From Prosthecobacter dejongeii (lineage in GTDB: Bacteria > Verrucomicrobiota > Verrucomicrobiia > Verrucomicrobiales > Verrucomicrobiaceae), in assembly GCF_014203045.1 (NCBI RefSeq), contig NZ_JACHIF010000001.1, forward strand, positions 1 to 64,000: a DNA stretch of 64,000 bases, read 5' to 3'. Position 1 is the first letter of the stretch. Each line of letters begins with the position of its first letter. Positions 47,034-55,975 of the stretch are shown here, piece by piece. The translations under genes were made by a program, and so were the position numbers. The notes beneath the pieces are model-generated. The model was not told where the DNA came from, searched no databases, and saw only the letters and a program-made list of their open reading frames with translations.

Positions 47034-48095
47034 TCACCGTTTCACCCGACCGGAGGCATCTCCCGCCATCAGGGCCTCCACCTCATCCCGTGTGGTGTAG
47101 TTAAAATCTCCCGGGATAGAATGCGCGAGGCAAGAGGCTGCTACGGCAAAAGACACCGCTTTGCCCGGCGCGCTCAGTTCTGGAGTGGTGAGAGCAAACA
47201 GCAGCCCCGCCGTAAAGGCATCTCCACCGCCCAGGCGATCCACCATGTCGGTGATGGCATACGGCTCATACTGCCCGGCCTGCAAAGGGGCACGGAAGGC
47301 CTGACTTGAAGCCGTTTCATACAGCATCCCGCCCCAGTTGTTATGCGAAGCTGAGATGCCCTCTCTCAAGGTCATGGCCACGTAGCGCAGGCGCGGATAC
47401 GCTTTTGCAATCTGGCCCGCTACGGCCTCGGGCTCCACCGCGCTCATCTCCAGGCCCAGCATCTGGGTGGCATCCTCACGCCCGCCAATGAAGAGATCCA
47501 CCAGCGGCATCAGCTCACGCATGGTTCGTGTGGCGAGCTCCTGCGCACTCAGCCCCGGCTCCCACTGCCAGAGTTTACTGCGAAAGTTCATGTCACAGGC
47601 GATTTTCACGCCTCGGCTCGCCGCCTCCTGCATGGCCACGCGCGCTACCTCAGCGGCATTTCGGGAGATGGCAGGGGTGATGCCGGAGATGAGAAACCAC
47701 TCCGCCTCTGCAAAAATGGCTGCCCAGTCATACGCCGCAGCCGGGGTGATGGCCATCGCCGAGCCTTCCCGGTCATAGATCACCTGCCCGGCTCTTTGGT
47801 TGGCCCCCGTCTCTAAAAAATAGAGGCCTAACCGGCCCTGCTCCGTGCGCAGGATGTGCCGGGTCTCCACGCCTACCGCGCGCAGGTTTGCCACACACGC
47901 ATCGGCAATCGCATGCTGGGGCAGAGCCGAAACAAAAGCCGCCTCACCGCCGAGGTAGGAGATGGACATGGCCACACTGGCCTCTGCCCCGGCGAAGGTC
48001 ACCTCCAGCGTTCCTGGCATCGCCTGCTGAAAACGCCCATGCCCAGGCGTAGCCAGCCGCGCCATGATCTCTCCCAGCGTGACGATGCGGCTCAT
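47034..48095 (-). CDS. kdgK: PfkB-family sugar kinase, probably 2-keto-3-deoxygluconate kinase
   Basis: Cytoplasmic kinase of 353 residues. N-terminal MSRIVTLGEIMARLATPG and GAEASVAMSISYLG (sugar-binding part), and the C-terminal PfkB signature DRLGGGDAFTAGLLF with the catalytic Asp. The next gene upstream on the strand is a KDPG aldolase whose stop overlaps this ATG by 4 bases (48092-48095), which supports KDG as substrate: KDG is phosphorylated to KDPG and then split. The pathway handles products of uronate or deoxy-sugar degradation. Confidence 0.9.
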   Translation of the reverse strand: MSRIVTLGEIMARLATPGHGRFQQAMPGTLEVTFAGAEASVAMSISYLGGEAAFVSALPQHAIADACVANLRAVGVETRHILRTEQGRLGLYFLETGANQRAGQVIYDREGSAMAITPAAAYDWAAIFAEAEWFLISGITPAISRNAAEVARVAMQEAASRGVKIACDMNFRSKLWQWEPGLSAQELATRTMRELMPLVDLFIGGREDATQMLGLEMSAVEPEAVAGQIAKAYPRLRYVAMTLREGISASHNNWGGMLYETASSQAFRAPLQAGQYEPYAITDMVDRLGGGDAFTAGLLFALTTPELSAPGKAVSFAVAASCLAHSIPGDFNYTTRDEVEALMAGDASGRVKR

Positions 48096-48763
48096 GCCTG
48101 GCCTCCACGGAGCTGGTTCACCACGGCCTTCACCCGGCGCGCATTCGTCGTGATCGCGTCCCAGTTTTGGGTGTGGATGAGGGGCTTTGAGGCCAACCAG
48201 GAGCCGCCTAGAGCCAACACGGAAGGCTCCTTCAAATAACTTTCCGCATTGTCCGCGCCCACCCCGCCTAACGGAATGTATTTCACGCCCAGGTGAGCGA
48301 AAGGTGCAGCGATGGTGCGCAGGTAGGCCAGCCCGCCGCAGGGTTCCGAAGGAAAAAACTTCAGCAGGCGGCAGCCCTGCTCCAGCGCCAGCTCGATATC
48401 CGTCGGTGTGCAGATCCCCGGTGCAAACGGCAGGCCGATGCGCACCGCCTCTGCCACCACGCGCGGGTTCATCCCGGGAGCCACACCAAAGGCAGCCCCC
48501 GCTTCCTTCACCTCATTCACCTGGGCCACGTTCAGGATCGTGCCCACACCAATGTTCATCTCGGGCACCTCCGCGCGGATCGCACGCAGGGCCTCCATGG
48601 CCACGGGCGTGCGCAGTGTGAGCTCGAGACAATCCACCCCGCCCGCCAGCAGGGCGCGCGCGACCGGGACCGCATCCTTGACCTCATCAATCATGAGGAC
48701 GGCGATGACACCCGTGTGGTGAAGATGGGTCTGAAGAGAATCTGGAAAAGCAGAAGAAGACAT
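48092..48763 (-). CDS. eda: 2-keto-3-deoxy-6-phosphogluconate aldolase
   Basis: KDPG/KHG aldolase of about 223 residues, cleaving KDPG to pyruvate and glyceraldehyde 3-phosphate. Motifs: LELTLRTP (general base Glu), GVGTILN, the Schiff-base lysine in RLLKFFPSE, and the phosphate-binding IPLGGVG. ATG 48763; an alternative ATG lies at 48769. It overlaps kdgK by 4 bases and starts 14 bases from the stop of the BNR protein gene, so the three genes form one operon. Confidence 0.95.
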   Translation of the reverse strand: MSSSAFPDSLQTHLHHTGVIAVLMIDEVKDAVPVARALLAGGVDCLELTLRTPVAMEALRAIRAEVPEMNIGVGTILNVAQVNEVKEAGAAFGVAPGMNPRVVAEAVRIGLPFAPGICTPTDIELALEQGCRLLKFFPSEPCGGLAYLRTIAAPFAHLGVKYIPLGGVGADNAESYLKEPSVLALGGSWLASKPLIHTQNWDAITTNARRVKAVVNQLRGGQA

Positions 48764-48777
48764 GATCATAAAAATGG

Positions 48778-49947
48778 TTATTCCAACACCCCGAACATGA
48801 TGCGTTCCTTGCGGCTCACGTCCGTATCCCCCTGAGTCACGCTGAGGTAGATGCGCCCTTCATGCTCACGAAAGACCGGGTACTGAAAAGACTTCTCGGT
48901 TTCAAAGCGGTACTTCCTCTCCCAGGTCACGCCGTCTTGAGACACGTCCAGATTGAAGACCGACCGGCTCACTCCCTGGATCTGCGTGGCCTCCTGCCAG
49001 CCCAGGTAATAAAGCCCTTTCAAGCGGTCAAAGGTAGGCTTGGAAGACGTGCCATTGGGTACCCAGGCACGCGGCTCATTCTTGGTCCAGGTGCGGCCAT
49101 CCCGGCTGCTGCTGAAGGTGTAGTTCCGTGTTCCTCCTTCTTGGCGGCAGATCGCCAGCCACGTGCCATCTGGCAGGCGATTCACCGCCGATTCGGTCAA
49201 CTTCAGATCACCCGGTTCATTGTAGTGGCCTAACACTTCAAACGTGTCCAAATCCGCATTCACCACTGCCAGGGCATTCTGACCACCGGGGTAGTTATTC
49301 AGCGCCACGTAGGTCTTGCCATCGAAGACCTTGAAGGAATCAAACAGGTAAAGGCCAAAGTCCACCGCTGGTCGGGTGAATCCCTGCGCGGCGGCGTCTT
49401 GGTGAAAGTACTGCGGCTGCATGTCAAAGGTGCCTGCGGCTGTCTTGATCTTGGCCTTGTGCAGTTGCGATTCAAAAGCCCCCTTCTCCAAATCGTAATC
49501 CAAAAACCACGTCTGCGCCTGCCGCTGTTTCGGGGACTCACTGGCAAAATAGCAGCGCAGCGTGCGCTCATCCTTTTGCAAAATCCTTGGCACGAAACAG
49601 GCCCCGACAGGCAGTGTTACATTTTCAAACACCTGCTCTGACTTCGCAAAACAGACACTCTTTTCCACCTTCAGCGTCTTCACATTCACCACGGCAAGCG
49701 TGACGTAAACAAAGGGCCAGTCCGCACTTTCCCCACCCTTCACATCATTCGCTTCGGCCACGATGTAGGCGCGGTCCTTCACGATCACCATCTCGGCATC
49801 ATGCGCCCCTTTCACCCGAGCTTCCGTGGTATTCACCAGCCCGGCCATCACGCGATCTCCCGCCGCCTTCGCATCCCAACCGGGAGGTAGAAGTGCAGCG
49901 GAAGCGAAGACCGGAAAACACAAGGTAAAGAGGAGAGTGCGCAGCAT
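48778..49947 (-). CDS. Exported sialidase-like BNR-repeat protein
   Basis: About 389 residues with signal peptide MLRTLLFTLCFPVFASA (start ATG 49947; frame open to 49977). The body shows a sialidase/BNR-propeller rhythm with Asp-box-like turns (SSSRDGRTWTKNEP and NLDVSQDGVTWERK) and an HDAEM segment near residue 48. It may be a glycoside hydrolase that frees a sugar acid, since it is first in an operon with eda and kdgK. True sialidase activity is not proven: the arginine triad cannot be assigned by eye. Confidence 0.78.
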   Translation of the reverse strand: MLRTLLFTLCFPVFASAALLPPGWDAKAAGDRVMAGLVNTTEARVKGAHDAEMVIVKDRAYIVAEANDVKGGESADWPFVYVTLAVVNVKTLKVEKSVCFAKSEQVFENVTLPVGACFVPRILQKDERTLRCYFASESPKQRQAQTWFLDYDLEKGAFESQLHKAKIKTAAGTFDMQPQYFHQDAAAQGFTRPAVDFGLYLFDSFKVFDGKTYVALNNYPGGQNALAVVNADLDTFEVLGHYNEPGDLKLTESAVNRLPDGTWLAICRQEGGTRNYTFSSSRDGRTWTKNEPRAWVPNGTSSKPTFDRLKGLYYLGWQEATQIQGVSRSVFNLDVSQDGVTWERKYRFETEKSFQYPVFREHEGRIYLSVTQGDTDVSRKERIMFGVLE

Positions 49948-50128
49948 GTCAAAAAAGGGAGCCAATCCACACCACAAGCGGCGGGTGTAGGCAAGCTAGG
50001 ATACTGAGGAAGCGCCCGCATCTATCGCTTTTCTGCATGGCCTGGGTTCCTCAATGAGTCATGCCAGGAGAGCGCGCCTCGATTTATTCTGCATTTTGTG
50101 GCTATGTCCCGCGAAGAGCTTCGTTTCC

Positions 50129-52237
50129 ATGCGCCACATGAAGTTCTTGCTCGCTCTCAGTTGCCTCTTTGCCCTCACGCTCAGTGCGGCAGAGCGGCCC
50201 AATGTCGTCATCATCTTGGCCGATGACTTCGGCTACGGCAGCGCTGGCTGCTACGGGGCCGATGGGAAACTGGTGCAGACCCCGCACCTGGATCGCCTGG
50301 CCCGTGAAGGGCGGCGCTTTACCGATGCCAGCACCACCTCCTCCGTCTGCTCCCCCACGCGCTACTCGCTCATCACCGGCCGCTACTGCTGGCGCACCAC
50401 GGCCAAAAGCGGCGTCCTGGGTACCTTCTCCCCGCTGCACATTGAGACCACCCGCCTGAACATGGCCTCTCTCTTGAAAAAGCAGGGTTACAGCACCGCA
50501 GCCATCGGCAAATGGCACCTCGGTTATGGCCGCGCCGATGACTCCCCCCAGTGGCGCACCGACTACACCGCCGAGCTTTCCCCCGGCCCTCTCGAAATCG
50601 GCTTTGACTATCACTTCGGCGTGCCTGCCAATCACGGCGACATCACGGGCATCTACGTGGAAAACCGGCATGTCTATGGACTACGCAGCGGCAAGATCCC
50701 CGCTGGGATGAAGGTGCCAGGGCCCGACAGTGATGACCCTAATTACAAGCCCACCTACACAGCGGAAGACACCGAATCAGGCCGCGCGAAAATCCTCGAT
50801 CTCGATGCCCCACGCCGGGTCAATGACCGGGTCATGCCGCTGCTCACTCAAAAGGCCACGAGCTGGATCCGCGCCCAGCCCAAGGACCACCCCTTCTTTC
50901 TCTACTACACCCCGGTGGCCGTGCACAATCCCGTCACGCCTAGCGCCGAGCTCGCTGGCAAGAGCCCCGCAGGTCTGTATGGCGACTGGATCCATGAGCT
51001 GGACCGCAGCGTGGGCAGTGTGCTCACCGCCCTGGATGAAAGCGGCCAGGCAGGCAATACCCTCATCCTTTTCACCAGTGACAATGGCGGCGTCTTCAAG
51101 CCCGAACGTGACATGCTGCAAACCACCGCTTACAAAGCCGGTCTGAAAGTGAATGGCGCGCTCCGTGGCGGCAAGCACACCGTCTGGCAGGGCGGCTTTA
51201 AGGTCCCTTTCATCGCTCGGTGGCCGGGCAAGATTCCGGCAGGCACCGTGTGTGATGAAATGGTGAGTGTGGCCGATCTCCTCGCCACCACCGCAGCCCT
51301 CGTCGGTGAAAAAATACCCACGCCCGAACAGGCCGCCGAAGACAGCCACAACTTCCTCCCCGCTCTGCTGGGAGAGAACGCCCCACCTGCCCGTGATCAC
51401 CTCATCGTTCACAGCTCTGACGGTGTCTTTGCCATCCGCCAAGGTCCGTGGAAATGGGTGGAAGGCGTGCCTGCACCGGGCGTCAAACAACGCCGGTCCG
51501 ACGAATTCCACGCCCAGCTTTACAACCTCGAAAAAGACCCGGCTGAGACCCTGGACCTCAGCGCCCAGCACCCCGACATCGTTGAAAAACTCAGCTCCCT
51601 CCTCACTCGCTATCGCGAAGGTGGCTACAGTCGAGAACTCCCACCTGTGAAGGTCAAGCAACCGACGAAAACCACCACCTTTGCCCCCATCCCTGGCACA
51701 CCCCTTTTAGAGGCCTCTTTGACCGCCCTGCCCGATGCCCCCTGGGCCATCACACGCGGCACCTGGAAAGCGGAGGAAGGTGCCGTGTGGGGCCTCCAGA
51801 AAGGCAGCAAAGACGCAGGGGCCACCCTGCGCGTGCCGGTGACCTTCACCGAGGCCACGCTGGACTACCGCATCCAGTTCCAGGGGGCAGATCGCCACTC
51901 CTTGCGCATTGAGGCGGGCTCTGAACGCCACAGCTTCCGCATCGAGATCAGCCCCACTCACCTAGGCCTCACCAAAAATCCAGATCCCGGCCAGACCCAG
52001 GAGCACACCGTTCCCCTCGCCCGCAAAGCGCTGGAACTTCAACCCCAGACTTGGTATCCCGTGCGCATCACCTTTCACGGCAGCGAAGTCACCGTCCAGG
52101 TCCAGGAAACCCGCATCACAGGCACGCATCCCCTTCTTCAGGAAGAGAAAAAAGCCCTCAACTTCCTCGTCTTCGGAGACCGCGCCGGCTTCAAAGACAT
52201 CCGCCTCGTTCCATCATCGCCCAGCGCCAGGCCTTAA
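50129..52237 (+). CDS. Exported arylsulfatase with C-terminal DUF1080-like domain
   Basis: Secreted sulfatase of about 702 residues. Signal peptide after MRHMKFLLALSCLFALTLSA (ATG at 50129, or 50138). First metal strand NVVIILADDFGYGS; formylglycine core C-x-P-T-R as CSPTRYSLITG with Cys74; GKWHLGYG; TSDNGGVFKP. The catalytic domain ends near 500; from about 535 an additional beta-sandwich follows (with APWAITRGTWKAEEGAVWG, WYPVRITFHGSEVTVQV and LVFGDRAGFKDIRLVP), which matches the 3-keto-disaccharide hydrolase/DUF1080 type that may bind sugars. The fusion suggests glycan targeting of the sulfatase. Confidence 0.93.
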   Translation: MRHMKFLLALSCLFALTLSAAERPNVVIILADDFGYGSAGCYGADGKLVQTPHLDRLAREGRRFTDASTTSSVCSPTRYSLITGRYCWRTTAKSGVLGTFSPLHIETTRLNMASLLKKQGYSTAAIGKWHLGYGRADDSPQWRTDYTAELSPGPLEIGFDYHFGVPANHGDITGIYVENRHVYGLRSGKIPAGMKVPGPDSDDPNYKPTYTAEDTESGRAKILDLDAPRRVNDRVMPLLTQKATSWIRAQPKDHPFFLYYTPVAVHNPVTPSAELAGKSPAGLYGDWIHELDRSVGSVLTALDESGQAGNTLILFTSDNGGVFKPERDMLQTTAYKAGLKVNGALRGGKHTVWQGGFKVPFIARWPGKIPAGTVCDEMVSVADLLATTAALVGEKIPTPEQAAEDSHNFLPALLGENAPPARDHLIVHSSDGVFAIRQGPWKWVEGVPAPGVKQRRSDEFHAQLYNLEKDPAETLDLSAQHPDIVEKLSSLLTRYREGGYSRELPPVKVKQPTKTTTFAPIPGTPLLEASLTALPDAPWAITRGTWKAEEGAVWGLQKGSKDAGATLRVPVTFTEATLDYRIQFQGADRHSLRIEAGSERHSFRIEISPTHLGLTKNPDPGQTQEHTVPLARKALELQPQTWYPVRITFHGSEVTVQVQETRITGTHPLLQEEKKALNFLVFGDRAGFKDIRLVPSSPSARP

Positions 52238-52279
52238 CCACAGGGCTTTACGTTACGCCCTTCAGGCTCTATATCGCGC

Positions 52280-53851
52280 GTGTTGCAAACGCCTGACCAA
52301 GAACCTCTGGATACCCTGGGGACATCCCCTCCCTGCTGGAGCCCCGCCCTTACTCAAAAGTTAGCGCAGGACATTCTCCCCCGCTACCTATCCCAGTGCC
52401 GATGGTTCGGGGGAAAAGCACGCGCTTTGCAAAAGGTGGAGATCATCCAGGACACGCTCTTCCCAGGCACCTCCGTGCACATCCTCGGGGTGGAGATCAC
52501 CTTCCAGGAAGGCCCGCCCGAGCACTATCTCATGCCCCTCTGCGTCCGCTCCCCAGGCGAGCCACGAGAAGAGACCACATCGTCTCCGCATCGCTTGTTA
52601 GGCCAGTGGAGCGATGGCACCCGGCTTGAGGATGCCCTGCACACTCCCGAGTTCCAGGCAGCCCTCTTCCGGGGATTGATCGGCCACACCCCTTTAGCAG
52701 CCCCCCTTTCACTCACCTTAGAAAGCCCCGTCCAAGCCCCCACAGCCGACTTGACTCTAGCCGCCCTCCAGGCCCGCGTGCTCAGCGGTGAACAGTCCAA
52801 TACCTCCCTCAGCTACGCCGACCGCTGGCTGATCAAGTTTTTCCGCAAATTTGAATTCGGCATCCACCCGGAGGTGGAGTTGACCCAGCACCTCACGCGA
52901 CATCACTTTCAGGTCCCACCTTTTTTGAGCGCGCTCAATCTCCAGGCTCAGGGCCAGAGCGGCGTCGCCGCCATGCTCACGCACTACACCCCGCATGAGA
53001 ACGATGGATGGACCTTCACCCTGAAAGCCGTGCGGCAAGTGCTGGATCAAGTCCGGCAAACTCGCCAAACGCATTCAGCCGAAAGAGAAGCCGCCGTCAT
53101 CGGCAGAAGCAGCTACCCCAGCCGGGCCGCCCAGTTAGGCCAACTCACCGCCCGCATGCACATCGCCCTGGCGGCAGATTCCCTCCATGCCGACTTCAAA
53201 CCGCAGCCCTTCACCCACCACGATGGCCAAATCCTCAGCCAAGACATGCAGGCCAAGGCCACCCGCGTGCTCCAAGAACTGCACCAGCAATACCACCAAC
53301 TCCCCGAGTCCGCCCAGGCTCTGGCGCGTGAAATTTTAGACGGCCAGGACCACCTTTTACACGCCTACGAAAAGCTGCAGCAGGCAGACATCCAGTGCAG
53401 CCGCATCCGCGTGCATGGCGATTTCCACCTCGGCCAAACCCTCAATACCGGGCAGGATTTTGTCATCATTGATTTTGAGGGCGAACCCCGCTTGCCCCTC
53501 CACGAGCGGCGTCTGCATCGCCCCGCCCTGCGGGATGTCGCCGGCATGGTCCGTTCCTTTGAATATGCCGCCTCCGCCGCACTGCACGAGGCCCCTGCCG
53601 AGGAGCACCCCCTGCTCGCCCCCTGGGCCCAAGCCTGGGCCGACACCACCGTCCAAGCCTACCTCCACGCCTACTTCTCCACCGCTCACGGCCAAAGCTT
53701 CCTGCCCCAAACTCCCGCCAGCACCCAACTGCTGCTCGACCTCCACATCCTCGACAAAGCCCTCTACGAGATCGGTTACGAACTCAGCTACCGCCCCCAC
53801 CTCGTCCCCATCCCCCTCCGCGCCGTCGCCCGACTGCTGAAGACGATTTGA
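52280..53851 (+). CDS. Maltokinase-like phosphotransferase
   Basis: Aminoglycoside-phosphotransferase-fold kinase of 523 residues, related to the maltokinase half of trehalose synthase/maltokinase fusions. Visible motifs: CRWFGGKARAL near the N-terminus, catalytic RVHGDFHLGQTLNTG and metal-binding DFVIIDFEGEPRLP. It would phosphorylate maltose to feed the GlgE alpha-glucan route, but no treS or glgE gene lies nearby. The start is GTG at 52280 or TTG at 52283. It is 42 bases after the sulfatase stop. Confidence 0.83.
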   Translation: MLQTPDQEPLDTLGTSPPCWSPALTQKLAQDILPRYLSQCRWFGGKARALQKVEIIQDTLFPGTSVHILGVEITFQEGPPEHYLMPLCVRSPGEPREETTSSPHRLLGQWSDGTRLEDALHTPEFQAALFRGLIGHTPLAAPLSLTLESPVQAPTADLTLAALQARVLSGEQSNTSLSYADRWLIKFFRKFEFGIHPEVELTQHLTRHHFQVPPFLSALNLQAQGQSGVAAMLTHYTPHENDGWTFTLKAVRQVLDQVRQTRQTHSAEREAAVIGRSSYPSRAAQLGQLTARMHIALAADSLHADFKPQPFTHHDGQILSQDMQAKATRVLQELHQQYHQLPESAQALAREILDGQDHLLHAYEKLQQADIQCSRIRVHGDFHLGQTLNTGQDFVIIDFEGEPRLPLHERRLHRPALRDVAGMVRSFEYAASAALHEAPAEEHPLLAPWAQAWADTTVQAYLHAYFSTAHGQSFLPQTPASTQLLLDLHILDKALYEIGYELSYRPHLVPIPLRAVARLLKTI

Positions 53852-53984
53852 GAAGAAGGAAAACCACCCGTCAGGCCTAACAAAACGTTTAGATCCCTCG
53901 CCTTCTTCGGGGTCAACACGGAAGACATCTTGTTAAAGTGGCCTCGCAAGCGGAGCCCGAACATAGTGGGCCACCTGGCTCCGT

Positions 53985-54015
53985 CCCGAGAGGAGCGCGG
54001 AGACTCTTCTCCGCA
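53985..54015 (+). repeat. GGAGC-hairpin element next to RAYT gene
   Basis: CCCGAGA then GGAGC (53992-53996), stem GCGGAGA (53997-54003), loop CTCT, TCTCCGC (54008-54014). Perfect 7-bp stem. It ends 13 bases from the 3' end of the transposase gene, the usual neighbourhood of a REP element. Confidence 0.75.
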
Positions 54016-54027
54016 TCGTGTGCCGCA

Positions 54028-55125
54028 TCACCCTACCGCACGCACTCGCAATCGGCGCAGCGAAAACAGATTCCCCGCACACTCGCTCAGCTTTCGCGCG
54101 CCATCTTTGCGTTTTGGGCCGAACCAACCCCGGTTCTCTTCAAACACGCTTTCCACAAACGCCTGGTTTCCCAGCACCAGCCCATCGGTAAAATAGCGCA
54201 CCCGCAGCCGCACCAGTTCCGCTGGGCTCAGTTTCCCCTTCTCAGCCAGCACTTTTCGGGCCTCCTCCGCGGTTACTCCCGGCCTAACCACGTTTGTGTT
54301 CTGCGCATCTCTCACCTCCATGCCACTGGCATACAGCAGGCAGCGGTAGGCCTTCGCCGCCTCGTGTTTCACCCATCCATCCACAGGTTTAGCCACCACT
54401 TTGCACAGCCCACGCTGGGCTCTCCGGCTACCACCCACGGCCTCGACATACCCACACCAGCGATAGTCTTTGGGATCTTCCACCAATCCCGCCCGCACCG
54501 GGTTCAGATCAATGTAAGCCGCCATCGTCCGCAGTGCTTCGCCCCCACTTTCCACCATCACGCTTTTGAAACGATCCATCCACAACGTGCCGCGTCGGCC
54601 CCGGCGTTTGTTGAACCAACGGCTGAAGCGTTCTTTGACCTCCTTGACGTAAAGGGAGAGGTCACAAAAACGTTTGTAGAGAGCTTCCAGTTTCTCCTGC
54701 ACTCGGGCTTCCAGTCCCAGGCGACGCAGCTCCGCGAATTCCTCACGCAGAAAGGCCAGGTAGGTCTTGCTGTAAAGCAGGCGCAGATGTTCGAAGAGTT
54801 TTTCTTCAGCAGCGGGACCTGCGAATCGCTGCAACCATACCTCACGCCGAGGCACCTCCACCAACACATGGAAGTGATTGCCCATGATGCAGTAAGTCAC
54901 CAGCTTCACGCCTGAAAAGTCCGCCAGCCGCCACATCAGCCGCTTCAGCGCTTCCTTTTCAACGTCGTCAAAAAAGACCTCACCACCGCAGGTGCGTGAC
55001 ATGACGTGGTAACAGTAACTTTCCAAGGGCCCCTTTCCCACCACTCGCCTGCGCCCGCCGGACCAAGAACGCGCCGCTGGGTAAGGAGCCGTCTTGGCAT
55101 TGATCCCAACAAGCTGCCGCTCCAT
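54028..55125 (-). CDS. REP-associated tyrosine transposase (RAYT, Y1_Tnp)
   Basis: Y1-type HUH nuclease of 365 residues, related to IS200/IS605 transposases and domesticated to mobilise REP hairpins. The HUH motif is YCIMGNHFHVLVEVP (His84 and His86 in this frame), with the RAYT-type C-terminal RRGRRGTLWMDRFKSVMVE and AAYIDLNPVRAGLVEDP blocks. The catalytic Tyr is not certain: LSLYVKEVKERF is a candidate. ATG 55125 has AAGGGA about 11 bases upstream and is preferred to the ATG at 55164. The flanking hairpin at 53992 has the same layout as elements at 25440, 58253, 60934, 61038 and 61685. Confidence 0.9.
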   Translation of the reverse strand: MERQLVGINAKTAPYPAARSWSGGRRRVVGKGPLESYCYHVMSRTCGGEVFFDDVEKEALKRLMWRLADFSGVKLVTYCIMGNHFHVLVEVPRREVWLQRFAGPAAEEKLFEHLRLLYSKTYLAFLREEFAELRRLGLEARVQEKLEALYKRFCDLSLYVKEVKERFSRWFNKRRGRRGTLWMDRFKSVMVESGGEALRTMAAYIDLNPVRAGLVEDPKDYRWCGYVEAVGGSRRAQRGLCKVVAKPVDGWVKHEAAKAYRCLLYASGMEVRDAQNTNVVRPGVTAEEARKVLAEKGKLSPAELVRLRVRYFTDGLVLGNQAFVESVFEENRGWFGPKRKDGARKLSECAGNLFSLRRLRVRAVG

Positions 55126-55206
55126 GGCATTCCCTTGAAGATCAAGCGTTCGGGTGGTTTTCATGAGGAGAAATCAAAGCCAAGAAATTAAAGAAGCAGC
55201 ACTGAT

Positions 55207-55345
55207 TGCCTGGCATGAATGGCACATGCTCTTGCAACCCGGAAACCTAGGCTGAGTTGCACTGGCCACCCAACCGTTCCACACTTTTCAAACAGCTCAA
55301 AATCAACGATACCTTACCTTAACTGAGTGGCATTCATGCCAGGCA
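55207..55345. repeat. Inverted repeat of 19 bases flanking a 101-bp segment
   Basis: TGCCTGGCATGAATGGCAC (55207-55225) and GTGGCATTCATGCCAGGCA (55327-55345) are reverse complements except for one position. They lie upstream of the RAYT gene and just beyond the stop of the next gene. They could end a tiny MITE-like unit or form a large hairpin. Confidence 0.65.
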
Positions 55346-55355
55346 TCTTTTTCCT

Positions 55356-55961
55356 TTATTTTTGGGCACTCAAAATGAGTAGCGCATCAATTCTCTTAAG
55401 ATTAATGATTGATGAACCAATAAGTATTGTATTTGATTTTTCATTTATATCCATAATTCTCATTTGAGCGGCAATCTTGGATTCTTGGAGGGCTACTACA
55501 AATTCTTCAACTGTCACAAATTTCGATTTTAACTTGGGTTTTTCTGTGACGACTGCTAGTAGATCGGGTGTCACCGCAAACCATTGTGACGAATAGATCT
55601 CAGATTGTGGACCACGCACAGTTATTTTGGAATGATCAAATTCAACAATTCCTCCGTGGTACTCAGCTAGTATAGTTAGCATCTCACCAATATTGAATTT
55701 CTCCAGATCGAGATTTATTTTTGGCACACCAATCTCAACCTCCGGCCACCCTTCAAAAATGATCGCAGCTTTCAATTCCGCCGCCAACTCTTTAGAAACT
55801 CCAGCAAGGGCCTTCATACAATCATCTCGAATACTATTTGTGGTAACCATCACGCCAGAAGAATATTGCACATTAAGCAGGGATGGTATAGACACTTTAG
55901 TATCGAGCGCACAGAGAGAACTCACGAAGAAAGCAATTATTACATAAAAATATATTTTCAT
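55356..55961 (-). CDS. Exported protein with STN-like domain, candidate immunity or partner of the RHS tip
   Basis: About 201 residues, signal peptide MKIYFYVIIAFFVSSLC from the ATG 55961. The middle part (INLDLEKFNIGEMLTILAEY...) has the pattern of a secretin/TonB short N-terminal domain, followed by a segment (FVVALQESKIAAQMRIMDIN) with a similar rhythm. It is distinctly AT-richer than the chromosome. It begins 14 bases after the RHS-tip stop codon, the usual place of an immunity gene, but a leader would send it out of the cytoplasm, which suits only an effector acting in the periplasm. Role unproven. Confidence 0.68.
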   Translation of the reverse strand: MKIYFYVIIAFFVSSLCALDTKVSIPSLLNVQYSSGVMVTTNSIRDDCMKALAGVSKELAAELKAAIIFEGWPEVEIGVPKINLDLEKFNIGEMLTILAEYHGGIVEFDHSKITVRGPQSEIYSSQWFAVTPDLLAVVTEKPKLKSKFVTVEEFVVALQESKIAAQMRIMDINEKSNTILIGSSIINLKRIDALLILSAQK

Positions 55962-55975
55962 AATGAAATTTCCAT

